From an uncultured Bacteroidales bacterium (GTDB lineage: Bacteria; Bacteroidota; Bacteroidia; Bacteroidales; Muribaculaceae): a DNA stretch of 64,000 nt. The stretch lies in contig CACYQB010000011.1 in the NCBI GenBank assembly GCA_902776435.1, forward strand, positions 124,001 to 188,000, given 5' to 3'. The notes below the pieces were generated by a model. It made no database searches. It saw only the letters and a program-made list of their open reading frames with translations, and had not been told where the DNA came from. Within the stretch, counting starts at the first letter, position 1. Each line of letters begins with the position of its first letter. Shown piece after piece: positions 41,711-53,337 of this stretch. The position numbers and the translations under genes are program-made.

Positions 41711-42022
41711 TTAGAATTTCAGTTTAGTGATTTGGTTGATGTCCACGTTCTTGGCAATGCGGAACACATTGATAATGATGGCCAGGGCAAGGGCCGTCTC
41801 GGCTGCCGCGATGGCAATCGCGAACAGGGAGAAGAACATGCCGTCCATCTGACCGGGGAACAAGTAACGGTTAAACACCACAAAGTTGATATCCACCGAG
41901 TTGAGCATCAACTCCAGGGAAATCATGATCGCAATCATGTTCTTGCGCGTGATGAATCCGTAAACACCGCAGCCAAACATGATCAGGCTGGGAATAAGAT
42001 ACATAAACAGTGTCAAATCCAT
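41711..42022 (-). CDS. nuoK: NADH-quinone oxidoreductase subunit K
   Basis: A protein of 103 residues with three helices; the blocks GVYGFITRKNMIAIMISLELMLNSVDINFV and AIAIAAAETALALAIIINVFR contain the conserved membrane glutamates (ISLELM and AAAET). The start at 42022 (MDLTLFMYLIP) gives the usual family length; an ATG two codons earlier is possible and a far-upstream start would read through nuoJ. The gap from nuoJ is 13 bp. Part of the complex I proton-channel core with NuoA and NuoJ. Confidence 0.94.
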   Translation of the reverse strand: MDLTLFMYLIPSLIMFGCGVYGFITRKNMIAIMISLELMLNSVDINFVVFNRYLFPGQMDGMFFSLFAIAIAAAETALALAIIINVFRIAKNVDINQITKLKF

Positions 42023-42035
42023 AATCATCACATTT

Positions 42036-42551
42036 TTAGCGGCGACGGGCAATAACCACACCTCCAATGATACAAGCCAATAACAACACACTGATGGCCT
42101 CAAAAGGCAACAGATACCCGAACTTGTCGGTACTCAACAAGAACTGGCCGATCTTCTCCATATTGACGTCCACCCCGCTGCTGAGCACGCGACCGGCAAG
42201 GCCGGCATAGCTGAACAGGCCGTAGCCGCAAACGGCGACACCTGCCAGGGCTGCCGACAATCCCAGCCAGCGGCGATGCGTGGCGAGGGCCTCGGCGGTC
42301 TTACCGGGCTGTTGCGTGAGCATGATGGCAAACACAAACAGCACGAGAATGCCACCGGCATAGACGGCAATCTGCACAGCTCCCAGGAACTGGTAGTCCA
42401 TCTGGAAGTAGATGATGGCTGTTGCAAAAAGCACAAACAGCAGATAGGTTGCTGAGCGCAAAATCTTGCGCGTGGTAACCGTCAGCACCGAGAACACGAT
42501 GATGGCGATAGCAACGATAAAGTACAAAATGATGTTACCTACTGATTCCAT
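42036..42551 (-). CDS. nuoJ: NADH-quinone oxidoreductase subunit J
   Basis: A protein of 171 residues with five hydrophobic segments and the conserved FQMDYQFLGAVQIAVYAGGILVLFVFAIML block, which contains the pi-bulge helix typical of NuoJ. The start ATG overlaps the nuoI stop (TAATG), so translation is coupled. It forms part of the proton-translocating core of complex I. Confidence 0.94.
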   Translation of the reverse strand: MESVGNIILYFIVAIAIIVFSVLTVTTRKILRSATYLLFVLFATAIIYFQMDYQFLGAVQIAVYAGGILVLFVFAIMLTQQPGKTAEALATHRRWLGLSAALAGVAVCGYGLFSYAGLAGRVLSSGVDVNMEKIGQFLLSTDKFGYLLPFEAISVLLLACIIGGVVIARRR

Positions 42552-43126
42552 TATTCTTTCTTTTCTTGAGTTTCTTGTTTGGACTCGTCAGCAGCGGGCT
42601 TTGCGGGAGCCGGTGCCGCAGGTTTAGCAGCAGGGGCTGCCGGCTTGGCGGCAGGTGCGGGAGCGGGAGCGTCGTCCTTCTCGGGCAGGTAGTTGAGCTG
42701 CTTGTGGAGCTTCTCGCGGGTGAACACCGCCTGCTCAAAGTCGTTGCTGAACTTGATGGCATTGGTGGGACACACCTGTACACACAGGCCGCAGAAGGTG
42801 CAGCTGCCCAAGTCATACATATACTTGTCCAGCTTCATTTTCTTCTTGCCGTCGGGCAGGTCCACCATGCGCTTGGTGATGCTGATGGTCTGGTTGGGAC
42901 AATTACGCTCGCAGCTGCCACAGGCGATGCACTTGTGGTAGCCCTTGTCGTCATAGATGAACTCCAGCGTAGCCCTAAAGCGCTCCGGGATTTTAAGCTC
43001 GGCGCGGTTCTCGGGATACTGCTCAGTCACCTTGGGGGTCACCAGCTCCTTGCCGGTCACCTCCATGCCCTTAATCAGGCTGTAAAAGCCTTTAAAGATT
43101 GAGACGAAATACTCCTTAATGTTCAT
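42551..43126 (-). CDS. nuoI: NADH-quinone oxidoreductase subunit I (two 4Fe-4S clusters)
   Basis: A protein of 191 residues with two ferredoxin motifs, CIACGSCERNCP and CTFCGLCVQVCP, for clusters N6a and N6b. It carries electrons to NuoB. The last 40 residues are an unusual Ala/Pro/Lys-rich tail (APAPAAKPAAPAAKPAAPA), probably disordered. The gene lies 38 bp after atpG, so it is the first nuo gene after the embedded ATP synthase operon. No promoter consensus was seen in the gap. Confidence 0.95.
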   Translation of the reverse strand: MNIKEYFVSIFKGFYSLIKGMEVTGKELVTPKVTEQYPENRAELKIPERFRATLEFIYDDKGYHKCIACGSCERNCPNQTISITKRMVDLPDGKKKMKLDKYMYDLGSCTFCGLCVQVCPTNAIKFSNDFEQAVFTREKLHKQLNYLPEKDDAPAPAPAAKPAAPAAKPAAPAPAKPAADESKQETQEKKE

Positions 43127-43164
43127 AATATAATCTGTATTCTCTTATTTTCTTAACATTTCGC

Positions 43165-44049
43165 TTAGCGTTCCACCTGGCCGCCCAGGATGTCGAGCAG
43201 CTCGGTGGTGATGCCCTGCTGACGCAGTTTATTGTACTCCAGCTGCAGCTCGTCGAGCAGCTCCTTGGCATTGTCGCTCGCCGCCTGCATCGCCATCACA
43301 CGCGCGCTCTGCTCGCTGGCCGCGCTCTGGATGAACACATCCTGGAGCATCGACTTGATGTGCAGGGGCAGCACGGTGTTGAAGATGGTGTTGGCGTCGG
43401 GCTCAAACAGGCAAGGGCTGTTGGCGGCACGCGGGTCAACATTGTCGGCAAGCCCCTGATAGCTCACGGGCAACAGCTGCTCGCGGGTGAACACCTGCTT
43501 ACCGGTAGAGATAAAGTGCATGTAACACATCTCCACGCGGTCAAAGGTGCCCTCCAGGAAGCGTGTCTTCATCAAGTCGGTGAAGGCGTACAGCTCCTCG
43601 CTGTCGCTGCGCGTATTGAGGGCCACACGCTCCATCTGGATGTCTCCGACGGCGATTTTCTCGACCGCCTTAGCCATCTTCTTGCCCACGGGCACGATGG
43701 TGATGCCGACCTGCTTGCCATACTGCTCGCGCACCTCCTGGATGCTTGCCAGCAGCTGCTTGAAGATGTTGACGTTGAAACCGCCGCACAGGCCGTCGTC
43801 ACTGCCGAACACCACGAGTCCCACACGATGCACCTCGCGCTCGGCGATGAGCGGGGAGTCAAACTGCTGGTCGGTCACCAGCAGATGGCTGATCACGTGC
43901 TGAACCATGTGGCGGTAGGGCGACAAGCGCTGCAGCTGGCCGGTGGCCTTGCGCATCTTGGACGAGGAGATCATCTTCATGGCACTCGTCGTCTTCTGCG
44001 TGGAGGCTACCGAACCTATTCGCGTCTTGAGTTCTCTTAATGTTGACAT
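43165..44049 (-). CDS. atpG: ATP synthase F1 subunit gamma
   Basis: A protein of 294 residues. N-terminus LRELKTRIGSVASTQKTTSAMKMISSSKMRKA and C-terminus AMQAASDNAKELLDELQLEYNKLRQQGITTELLDI are the two coiled-coil rotor helices. VFGSDDGLCGGFN is the conserved middle motif. It forms the central stalk that turns in the alpha-beta ring. Last gene of the embedded atp operon, 24 bp after atpA. Confidence 0.97.
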   Translation of the reverse strand: MSTLRELKTRIGSVASTQKTTSAMKMISSSKMRKATGQLQRLSPYRHMVQHVISHLLVTDQQFDSPLIAEREVHRVGLVVFGSDDGLCGGFNVNIFKQLLASIQEVREQYGKQVGITIVPVGKKMAKAVEKIAVGDIQMERVALNTRSDSEELYAFTDLMKTRFLEGTFDRVEMCYMHFISTGKQVFTREQLLPVSYQGLADNVDPRAANSPCLFEPDANTIFNTVLPLHIKSMLQDVFIQSAASEQSARVMAMQAASDNAKELLDELQLEYNKLRQQGITTELLDILGGQVER

Positions 44050-44073
44050 CTTGCTGTCTTGATGATTGCTGGA

Positions 44074-45669
44074 TTAACTGGCAGTGGCACTGGTGTACTT
44101 GGAAGCGACATCGGCGGCGGCATGCTTGAGCTTGGCCATGACGTCGTCGTCGATCTTTCCGGTGCGCAGCACGTCGAGGACGTCCTGCTGGTGCTTGCCG
44201 CGCAGGTAATTGATGAACAGTTTCTCAAACTCGGCCACCTTGTCCAGGGGCACATCGCGCAACAGGCCGTTCACACCGCAATAGATGATAGCCACCTGTT
44301 CCTCGACCTGCATCGGGGTGTACTGGGGCTGCACGAGCAGGCGCTCGTTCTTGCGGCCGGTGTCGATGGTGCGCGCGGTAACGGGGTCGATGTCGCCACC
44401 AAACTTGGTGAAGGCCTCGAGCTCACGGTACTGGGCCTGGGCAATCTTGAGGGTACCTGCCACCTTCTTCATACACTTGATCTGGGCATTACCACCCACA
44501 CGGGATACCGAGATACCCACGTTGACGGCGGGACGGATACCTGAGTTGAACAGTGCCGACTCGAGGTAGATCTGGCCGTCGGTAATCGAAATCACGTTGG
44601 TGGGGATATAGGCGCTCACGTCGCCGGCCTGGGTCTCGATGATGGGCAGTGCCGTCAACGAGCCGCCGCCCTTGACAATGGGTTTCAAGGGTTCGGGCAG
44701 GTCGTTCATCACGCTGGCCACAGCCTGGTTCTCGTTAATCTTGGCGGCGCGTTCCAGCAGACGGCTGTGCAGGTAGAAGATATCGCCGGGATAAGCCTCG
44801 CGGCCCGAGGGGCGCTTGAGGATCAGCGAGATCTCACGGTAGGCGACAGCGTGCTTGGACAAGTCGTCATAGATCACGAGGGCATCGCGACCGGTGTCAC
44901 GGAAGTACTCACCGATGGCGGCGCCGGCAAACGGTGCGTAGTAGCGCATGGAAGCCGAGTCGGCAGCGGTAGCGGCCACCACGATGGTATAGGGCAGCGC
45001 GCCGCTTGCCTCGAGCTTGTTGACCAGGGCAGCCACGGTCGATGCCTTCTGACCGATGGCGACATAGATGCAATATACCGGCTTGCCAGCCTCAAAGTTG
45101 GCGCGCTGGTTGATGATGGTGTCCACGGCGATGGCAGTCTTGCCGATCTGGCGGTCACCGATGATGAGCTCGCGCTGGCCACGGCCGATGGGAATCATCG
45201 AGTCGATGGCCTTGAGGCCCGTCTGCAACGGCTGGTTCACCGGCTGACGGAAGATGACGCCAGGAGCCTTGCGCTCCAGTGGCAGACGCAACCGCTGACC
45301 ACCGATGGGTCCCTTGCCGTCGATGGGCTTGGCCAGAACGTTGATCACGCGGCCCAGCAGCCCCTCGCCCACCTCGATAGAGGCGATTTCACCGGTACGG
45401 CGAACCTTCATGTTCTCGGTCACGGTGTCCACCTCATCGAGCAGGATGATACCCACATCGCTCTCCTCCAGGTTCATGGCAACGCCGGTCACGCCGTTTT
45501 CGAACTGCACGAGCTCGTTGGCCTCCACGTTGTGCAAGCCGTAGGCATGGGCCACACCGTCGCCCACCTCCAGGACGGTGCCTTCTTCTTCAAAGGCGAC
45601 CTGACGCCTGGCGATGTCTTCGACGAGTTGCTGTTTCAGTATATCAGATATTTCACTGGGATTAATCAT
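44074..45669 (-). CDS. atpA: ATP synthase F1 subunit alpha
   Basis: A protein of 531 residues. It has the Walker A motif GDRQIGKTA, the block [15 protein letters not shown], the [16 protein letters not shown] Walker B region and [10 protein letters not shown]. It holds the non-catalytic nucleotide sites and the catalytic arginine (in the SVSRVGG region). Normal length. It follows atpH by 25 bp. Confidence 0.98.
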   Translation of the reverse strand: MINPSEISDILKQQLVEDIARRQVAFEEEGTVLEVGDGVAHAYGLHNVEANELVQFENGVTGVAMNLEESDVGIILLDEVDTVTENMKVRRTGEIASIEVGEGLLGRVINVLAKPIDGKGPIGGQRLRLPLERKAPGVIFRQPVNQPLQTGLKAIDSMIPIGRGQRELIIGDRQIGKTAIAVDTIINQRANFEAGKPVYCIYVAIGQKASTVAALVNKLEASGALPYTIVVAATAADSASMRYYAPFAGAAIGEYFRDTGRDALVIYDDLSKHAVAYREISLILKRPSGREAYPGDIFYLHSRLLERAAKINENQAVASVMNDLPEPLKPIVKGGGSLTALPIIETQAGDVSAYIPTNVISITDGQIYLESALFNSGIRPAVNVGISVSRVGGNAQIKCMKKVAGTLKIAQAQYRELEAFTKFGGDIDPVTARTIDTGRKNERLLVQPQYTPMQVEEQVAIIYCGVNGLLRDVPLDKVAEFEKLFINYLRGKHQQDVLDVLRTGKIDDDVMAKLKHAAADVASKYTSATAS

Positions 45670-45694
45670 CTCTTAATATAAAATCGAAATTGAG

Positions 45695-46237
45695 TTATTT
45701 CTTCTGTAATTGCAATCGCAATTCGTTCAATTCTCTCTTTACCGACGCGTCAAGCACCAGTCCGTTGATATTGACAGTGAAACCGCCTATCAGTTCCGGG
45801 TCGATGACTTGCTCGATTTCGAGCGACATGGCGCCCAGCCGGCGCTTCACGATGTCGATAATGGCATTGACCTCGGCCTCGGGCATGGGGACAGCGGTGG
45901 TGATGACCACATGGGCTATCTCATGGACGTCGCGGTACAGGTCAACATAGGCGAGGGAGATCTTCTGCAGGTACTCGGTGCGGTTGTTGCGCACAACCAG
46001 CAGCAGGAACTTGTCCAGCGAGCTGCCGGGCTTGCCGCCCACGAGCTTGAGCATATAGGCTCCCTTCTCCTCGTCAGAGATTCCGGGGTTGAGCACGGCA
46101 CGCTTGAGCATATCGATAGCGGTGTAGCGGAAGCTGAGCTTCTTCAAGAGCTCATAAATCTCCTCCGAGTCACCGTTCTCGACGGCGTACTTATAGAGCG
46201 CTTTGGCATATCGGCGTGGAATCAGTCCGTCACTCAT
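45695..46237 (-). CDS. atpH: ATP synthase subunit delta (OSCP)
   Basis: A protein of 180 residues with the usual OSCP layout: N-terminal helical domain (IPRRYAKALYKYAVENG), LLLVVRNNRTEYLQKI in the middle, and a C-terminal GGFTVNINGLVLDASVKRELNELRLQL. It joins the peripheral b stalk to F1. It starts 6 bp after the atpF stop. Confidence 0.95.
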   Translation of the reverse strand: MSDGLIPRRYAKALYKYAVENGDSEEIYELLKKLSFRYTAIDMLKRAVLNPGISDEEKGAYMLKLVGGKPGSSLDKFLLLVVRNNRTEYLQKISLAYVDLYRDVHEIAHVVITTAVPMPEAEVNAIIDIVKRRLGAMSLEIEQVIDPELIGGFTVNINGLVLDASVKRELNELRLQLQKK

Positions 46238-46243
46238 ATCGCG

Positions 46244-46741
46244 TTAGTTTTTAGTCTCAACCTCACTCAGATATTGGTCAACAAGCGCACGCTGGGCGTC
46301 GTCGCTGGCGATGTTCTTGCGGATCACCTTCTCGGCAATCTGCAGGGCCAGGTCGCCCACCTCGGTGCGCAGTTGCTTCTCGGCCTCCTTGCGTGCTTGC
46401 TCAAGCGAGACTTGAGCGGCTTCGGTCACCTTCTTAGCCTCGTCGGCTGCGTCGCCACGAGCCTTCTCGATGAGCTCGTTGCGCATCTTGGCAGCGTCAC
46501 GCAGGATTTCGGCCTGCTCGTCGCGGGCCTTGGCCAGCAACTTGTCCGCCTCGGCTTTGGCATTGTCCAGTTGTGACTTAGCCTCCTGTGCGTAGGCTAC
46601 GCCCTTGTCAATGAGGTCGGCACGTTCTTCCATCGACTTGATGATGAACGGCCAGGCCCACTTGGCAAGGATGCCAAAGAGGCACAGGAATGCGATGAAC
46701 ATCCAGAACGCCAGGCCAAATTCAGGCTTGAAAAGTTCCAT
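46244..46741 (-). CDS. atpF: ATP synthase Fo subunit b
   Basis: A protein of 165 residues: one N-terminal membrane helix (FGLAFWMFIAFLCLFGILAKWAW) and a long charged Ala/Lys/Glu-rich coiled coil. It forms the peripheral stalk. One copy only, so the stalk is probably a homodimer. It lies 25 bp after atpE. Confidence 0.95.
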   Translation of the reverse strand: MELFKPEFGLAFWMFIAFLCLFGILAKWAWPFIIKSMEERADLIDKGVAYAQEAKSQLDNAKAEADKLLAKARDEQAEILRDAAKMRNELIEKARGDAADEAKKVTEAAQVSLEQARKEAEKQLRTEVGDLALQIAEKVIRKNIASDDAQRALVDQYLSEVETKN

Positions 46742-46766
46742 CTGGTAAACCGGTTAAGGGGTGGAA

Positions 46767-47030
<264 letters not shown>

Positions 47031-47085
47031 TTATTGTTATAAATTTTTGTTCTTGTTTTTTTGACTACCTGCGCGCCTCGGGCCG

Positions 47086-48156
47086 TCACTCGGCATGCTC
47101 GTGGACATGGGCCATCGAGATGAACATCGTGGACAGGATTGTGAACACATAGGCCTGGATGAAGCTCACCAGCACGTCGAGCAGCAGCATGAACAATGAC
47201 AGGGCTACCGAGAGCGGAGTCATCACGCCACCCACGAGGGTGCCGAACATGCTACCGAAGATGAAGATCAACAGCATGAACACGATGACCACCATGTGAC
47301 CACCCATCATGTTGGCAAACAGACGGATCATCAGGGCGATGGGCTTGGTGAAGATGCCGAAGAGTTCGATGACCTGCATCAAGGGCACGGGGCACTTGAG
47401 GGCAGTGGGAACATCGGGCCAGAACATCTCTTTCCAGTAGTGCTTGGTACCCGTCAGGTTGGTCACCAGGAACGTGATCACGGCAAGCACCGCCGTCACG
47501 GCCAGGTTACCCGTCAGGTTGGCACCACCGGGGAAGATGACGATCAGACCCAGGAGGTTCATCGTCAGGATAAAAAAGAATACCGTCAGCAGGTAGGGGC
47601 CGTACTTGGGCGCCTCCTTGCCCATGATGGGGCGGATGGTATCGGTATAGACAAAGTCCACCACCACCTCGAGCGCGGCGGTAAAGCGGCGCGGTGCCTT
47701 CATTCCGTTCTTCTTGTACCAGTTCTTGATCTTGAAGACCATCAGCAGCACCAGCAAGGCGGCAATGAAGATGCCGGCCACATTCTTGGTGATAGAGAGG
47801 TCAACGGGACGGTACTGGCTGCCGTCGGGCAGGATCTGGACCACCTTGTTGTTGTAGTCCCCGCCGTGGGCAATCTGGAAGCCGTCATACTGGGCGCCAT
47901 CCTCGAGGCGGCTCGACATGAAGGCATGCCACGAGCCGTCCTGGGCGCGGACGATGACGGGTAACGGGATGCGCGTGCTATGCGAGAAGGGCACCTCCCA
48001 GCCATAAGCGTCGCCCAGGTGCTCAAAGATGATCTCCTGGGGGTCCACCTCGGCCTGTTCACCGCTGTGTGCGCGATGGCTTGCCGCCTGGCTGTAGCCC
48101 AGCGCCATGAGAGCGATGATGACGACCGCGATGATTGCTGTGATTGCTTTCTTCAT
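47086..48156 (-). CDS. atpB: ATP synthase Fo subunit a, long Bacteroidota form
   Basis: A protein of 356 residues, longer than the E. coli subunit (about 270) because of an N-terminal signal-like helix and a periplasmic domain of about 100 residues, as usual in this phylum. The essential arginine lies in IALMIRLFANMMGGHMV, and the last helices (SFIQAYVFTILSTMFISMAHVHEH) form the proton half-channels. It lies 9 bp after atpC. Confidence 0.95.
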   Translation of the reverse strand: MKKAITAIIAVVIIALMALGYSQAASHRAHSGEQAEVDPQEIIFEHLGDAYGWEVPFSHSTRIPLPVIVRAQDGSWHAFMSSRLEDGAQYDGFQIAHGGDYNNKVVQILPDGSQYRPVDLSITKNVAGIFIAALLVLLMVFKIKNWYKKNGMKAPRRFTAALEVVVDFVYTDTIRPIMGKEAPKYGPYLLTVFFFILTMNLLGLIVIFPGGANLTGNLAVTAVLAVITFLVTNLTGTKHYWKEMFWPDVPTALKCPVPLMQVIELFGIFTKPIALMIRLFANMMGGHMVVIVFMLLIFIFGSMFGTLVGGVMTPLSVALSLFMLLLDVLVSFIQAYVFTILSTMFISMAHVHEHAE

Positions 48157-48165
48157 AGTCTTGCG

Positions 48166-48399
48166 TTAATAGAGGCAAACCGACACCACATTATCTTTTA
48201 CATCGGCCACACCGCCGTGAATCTCACGCTCCACGGTGTTGCCATCGGCCACAAAGCTCATCTTGCCGGCCTTGAGGGCGGCAATGAGTGCGGCGTGGTT
48301 CTTGAGCACCTGGAACTGGCCCATGACGCCGGGCAGGGTCACCTGCTCGACAGTGCCTTCGAACTCGATTTGTTCAGCCGATATGATTCTGAGTGTCAT
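48166..48399 (-). CDS. atpC: ATP synthase F1 subunit epsilon, short form
   Basis: A protein of only 77 residues: the N-terminal beta sandwich (RIISAEQIEFEGTVEQVTLPGVMGQFQVLKNHAALIAAL) is complete, but the C-terminal helix pair that inhibits ATP hydrolysis in E. coli is absent. Short forms are known in Bacteroidota. It lies between atpD and atpB, the phylum-typical place. Confidence 0.92.
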   Translation of the reverse strand: MTLRIISAEQIEFEGTVEQVTLPGVMGQFQVLKNHAALIAALKAGKMSFVADGNTVEREIHGGVADVKDNVVSVCLY

Positions 48400-48443
48400 G
48401 TTATATATAATATAATGTGTATCTATTGCTACTACTGGAGTGA

Positions 48444-49976
<1,533 letters not shown>

Positions 49977-49988
49977 TTATCTCGTTAA

Positions 49989-51071
49989 TCACGAACCGAA
50001 GTACCAGCCCTGGGTCACGATGATGGCCATCACGACGAGGTTAACTAGGCCGATGGGCATCAGGTAACGCCACTCGAGGGCCAGCATCTGGTCGATGCGG
50101 ACACGCGGGAACGACCAGCGGATCCAGAAGAAGATGAACGTGATGAAGAATGCCTTGCCCAGGAACCATACCACGCTGGGGATGTAGTCCATCACTTGGT
50201 TGAAGCCTTCCCAACCGGGGATGTGCAAGGGCATCCAGCCACCCAGGAAGAGCAGCGTGGCGATACCCGACACGATGAACAGGTTCAGGTACTCGGCCAG
50301 GTAGAAGAAGCCGAAGTGGATACCCGAATACTCGGTGTGGTAACCGGCGGTCAACTCGTGCTCGGCCTCGGGGAGGTCAAACGGGCCACGGTTGTTCTCG
50401 GCATTGGCGGCAATCATATAGATAATGAAGGCGAGGATGGCAGGCAAGTGGCCCTTGAACAGGAACCAGCCGTCGGCCTGCGCCTCGACGATGCCCGTGA
50501 TGGACATGGTGCCTGCCAGGCACACAATCGTCAGGATGGAAATGCCGCAGCTCAGCTCGTAGCTGATCATCTGGGCACCCGAGCGCATAGCGCCGATCAG
50601 GGTATACTTGCTGTTACTTGCCCAACCGGCGAGCAGGATACCCAGTACACCGATCGACGATACGGCGACGATAAAGAAGACGCCGATGTTCATGTCAACA
50701 ATCTGCAGACCCTTACCCCAAGGCAGGCAGGCAAACGTCAACATCGAGGCAATCAGCACCAGATAGGGAGCCAACTTGAAGAGGAACTTGTCCGTGTGCC
50801 ACAGGGTGATCAACTCCTTCTGGAGAATCTTGATCACGTCGGCAAACACCTGGAGCAAACCCCATTTACCCACGCGCATCGGGCCCAGGCGGCACTGGAT
50901 CCAACCACAGACCTTGCGCTCGTAGAAGATGTAGAACATGGCGATGAGCGAATAAGCGACCAGCAGGCCGACAGCCACCAGCACACACTCGATTGTCGTG
51001 GTGAGCCAACCAGGCATCACGCTGTTGAGCAGGTCATCCAACCATTTCGTGACTATTCCGAAGTCAAACAT
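49989..51071 (-). CDS. nuoH: NADH-quinone oxidoreductase subunit H
   Basis: A protein of 360 residues with eight or more helices. Conserved blocks: [35 protein letters not shown], and [30 protein letters not shown] with the acidic residues of the quinone site and E-channel. It links the quinone-binding arm to the membrane arm. In related organisms nuoI follows directly; here atpD follows. Confidence 0.96.
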   Translation of the reverse strand: MFDFGIVTKWLDDLLNSVMPGWLTTTIECVLVAVGLLVAYSLIAMFYIFYERKVCGWIQCRLGPMRVGKWGLLQVFADVIKILQKELITLWHTDKFLFKLAPYLVLIASMLTFACLPWGKGLQIVDMNIGVFFIVAVSSIGVLGILLAGWASNSKYTLIGAMRSGAQMISYELSCGISILTIVCLAGTMSITGIVEAQADGWFLFKGHLPAILAFIIYMIAANAENNRGPFDLPEAEHELTAGYHTEYSGIHFGFFYLAEYLNLFIVSGIATLLFLGGWMPLHIPGWEGFNQVMDYIPSVVWFLGKAFFITFIFFWIRWSFPRVRIDQMLALEWRYLMPIGLVNLVVMAIIVTQGWYFGS

Positions 51072-51115
51072 ATCTTTCTTTTCTTTTAGTGGTTTTGTTC
51101 TTGCAAATTAACTCG

Positions 51116-52750
51116 TTAACGGTCGATATCGGGGATCACGAAGTCGAGCGACGCCGTGATGGTGATCAGGTCGGCAATCATGTTGTCCTTACACGTCAGG
51201 TCAACCACGCCAATCAGGTTGAAGCACGGTGACTGGAAGTGGACGCGCACGGGCTTGGTGTTGCCGTCACTCTCGATATACACACCGAAGGCGCCACGGC
51301 TGGCCTCCACCTGCTGGTACCAGTGGCCGGCGGGCAGCTTCATCACCTTGGGCACCTTGGGGGCGCAGTACTCACCCTGGATGCCCTCGGCCTCGAGCTT
51401 GTCGCAGGCCTGGCGCAGGATCTTGATGCACTGCTCCATCTCCTTCATGCGGACCATGTAGCGGTCCATCGAGTCGCCGTTCTCATAGACGATCTCGTCG
51501 AAGTCGAACTCGTTGTACAGCGAGTAGGGGTTGGTCTTGCGCACGTCACAGTGCCAACCGCTGGCACGGCCCGAGGGACCGGTGATGTCATAGGCAATGG
51601 CGTCCTGCTTGGTCAGGATACCCACGCCGGTCATGCGGTTCACGGCGATGACGTTGCCGGTAAAGAGCTTGTGGTATTCCTTGAGGGCCTTCTCGATGAC
51701 GTCACACGCGTTGCGCACGTCCTTGATGAAGTCCTCGTGCACGTCGGCCACCACGCCGCCGATGGTGCTGTAGCTCATCGACATGCGGGCGCCGCAGGTG
51801 CGGTCAAAGATATCGTAAATCAGTTCCCTCTCGCGGAAGCCGTAGAAGAAGGCGGTCGTGGCACCCTGGTCCATCGTCAAGCAACCGTAGCTCAACAGGT
51901 GGGACGACAGGCGCATCAGCTCATCCATCATCAGGCGGATGAGCTCGGCACGGCGGGGCACCTCCAGGCCGAGGGCCTTCTCGACGCACATGCACATGCA
52001 GTGGCGGTTGATGTGTGCGGCCATATAGTCCATGCGCTCGGTGTAGAGCAGCATCTGGGGATAGGTCAGGTCTTCACACATCTTCTCGATGCCGCGGTGG
52101 ATGTAACCGCTGACAACGTCGATCTTCTTGACAATCTCGCCATCGAGGCTGGCGCGGTAGCGCATCACACCATGGGTGGAGGGGTGCTGCGGGCCCACGT
52201 TGACGACATACTCGTCGTCCTCAAAGACCTTGCCCTCGATCTTCTTCACCTTGCCGTTCTCGTCCTCGACCCAGCGGCAGGTGTAGTCCTCGTTGGTCTC
52301 GTCCTCGAGACGCAGGGGGTTGCTGGCGGGATCATAGTCCTTGCGCAGGGGGTAACCCACCCAGTCGGTGCGCAGGAACATGCGGCGCATGTCGGGATGG
52401 CCGATGAACACGATGCCGTAGAAGTCATACACCTCGCGCTCCTGGAAATTGGCCACGGGCCACAAGTCGCACACCGAGTGCAGACGGGGGTTCTCGCGGT
52501 CGGTGGTAGCCACCTTGACATGGAGCAGTTCGTGGGTGTCAGTATTGGTCAGGTAATAAACGCAGCCCAGGGCTTCTTTCCAGTCCATGCCCACGACAGC
52601 GCTGAGCACGTCGTAGTGCAACTGGTTCTTCAGGGCGCGGGCCAAGTCGTGCCACTGCGCGTCATCGACGGTGACCAGCGGGAACTCGCCGGTGGTGTCA
52701 ACCTGCGCCTGGGGGCACAACTGAGTGATTTTGTTCTCTATATCTGCCAT
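51116..52750 (-). CDS. nuoCD: NADH-quinone oxidoreductase fused subunit C/D
   Basis: A protein of 544 residues, a fusion. Residues 1-160 are NuoC (30 kDa-type: DVLSAVVGMDWKE, FQEREVYDFYGIVFIGHPDMRRMFL), residues 165-544 are NuoD (49 kDa-type: VVNVGPQHPSTHGVMRYRASLDGE, GYIHRGIEKMCEDLTYPQMLLYTERMDY, and the C-terminal TASLDFVIPDIDR). NuoD helps form the quinone site with the conserved His in GPQHPSTHG. No nuoE, nuoF or nuoG is present, so electrons would enter from a donor other than the usual NADH module. Confidence 0.96.
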   Translation of the reverse strand: MADIENKITQLCPQAQVDTTGEFPLVTVDDAQWHDLARALKNQLHYDVLSAVVGMDWKEALGCVYYLTNTDTHELLHVKVATTDRENPRLHSVCDLWPVANFQEREVYDFYGIVFIGHPDMRRMFLRTDWVGYPLRKDYDPASNPLRLEDETNEDYTCRWVEDENGKVKKIEGKVFEDDEYVVNVGPQHPSTHGVMRYRASLDGEIVKKIDVVSGYIHRGIEKMCEDLTYPQMLLYTERMDYMAAHINRHCMCMCVEKALGLEVPRRAELIRLMMDELMRLSSHLLSYGCLTMDQGATTAFFYGFRERELIYDIFDRTCGARMSMSYSTIGGVVADVHEDFIKDVRNACDVIEKALKEYHKLFTGNVIAVNRMTGVGILTKQDAIAYDITGPSGRASGWHCDVRKTNPYSLYNEFDFDEIVYENGDSMDRYMVRMKEMEQCIKILRQACDKLEAEGIQGEYCAPKVPKVMKLPAGHWYQQVEASRGAFGVYIESDGNTKPVRVHFQSPCFNLIGVVDLTCKDNMIADLITITASLDFVIPDIDR

Positions 52751-52781
52751 ATTTCAATGGATTTTTGTCGGGTTGATACTA

Positions 52782-53337
52782 CTACTTGGCTTCCTTCTGG
52801 AGGGCTTCGCTGTCATACTTGAGGCCCAGTTTCTCCTTGCGGTTCACGCCGCCAAAGTACTTCTGCACCTTGATCTTGCGCTGCAGCTGCATCAGGGCAT
52901 AGAAGAAGGCCTCGGGACGGGGCGGGCAGCCGGGCAGGTACACGTCGACCGCCGCTCACGGTGCACGAGCCGCACGCGATGACGTACTTGGGCTCGGCCA
53001 TCTGCTCATACAGGCGCTTCAGCGCCGGAGCCATGCGGTAGTTGATGGTACCCTGGCACATGATGTAGTCGGCCTGACGGGGGCTGTTGCGGGCCACCTC
53101 AAAGCCGTAACGGGCCATATCATAACGGGCAGCGCCCAGGCACATGAACTCGATAGCGCAGCAGCTGGTGCCGAAGCACAGCGGCCACAACGAGTTGCTC
53201 ACACCCCAGTTCATCAACTGGTCCAGCTTGCCCACGATGATGTTGGTGCCGCCGGCGCGCAGTTGCTCTACCAAATTGTCGATATACTCGTTGTCCTTGA
53301 AGTCCTCATGCTTCATCGACTTGATTTTCACTTCCAT
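52782..53337 (-). pseudogene. nuoB: NADH-quinone oxidoreductase subunit B, frameshifted by an internal deletion
   Basis: The first 130 residues are a normal NuoB with the cluster N2 cysteines: [15 protein letters not shown] and, later, [12 protein letters not shown]. At about 52947-52952 the frame breaks: after SGG the reading frame goes off and ends at 52813, while another frame resumes at once with [21 protein letters not shown] and runs to a stop at 52782. The expected 15-20 residues between SGG and VDVYLPG are missing, so the lesion is a deletion that is not a multiple of three. The fourth N2 cysteine (LPGCPPRP) is out of frame. NuoB is essential for complex I, so a sequencing or assembly error is as likely as real inactivation. 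The start at 53337 overlaps the end of nuoA. Confidence 0.85.
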
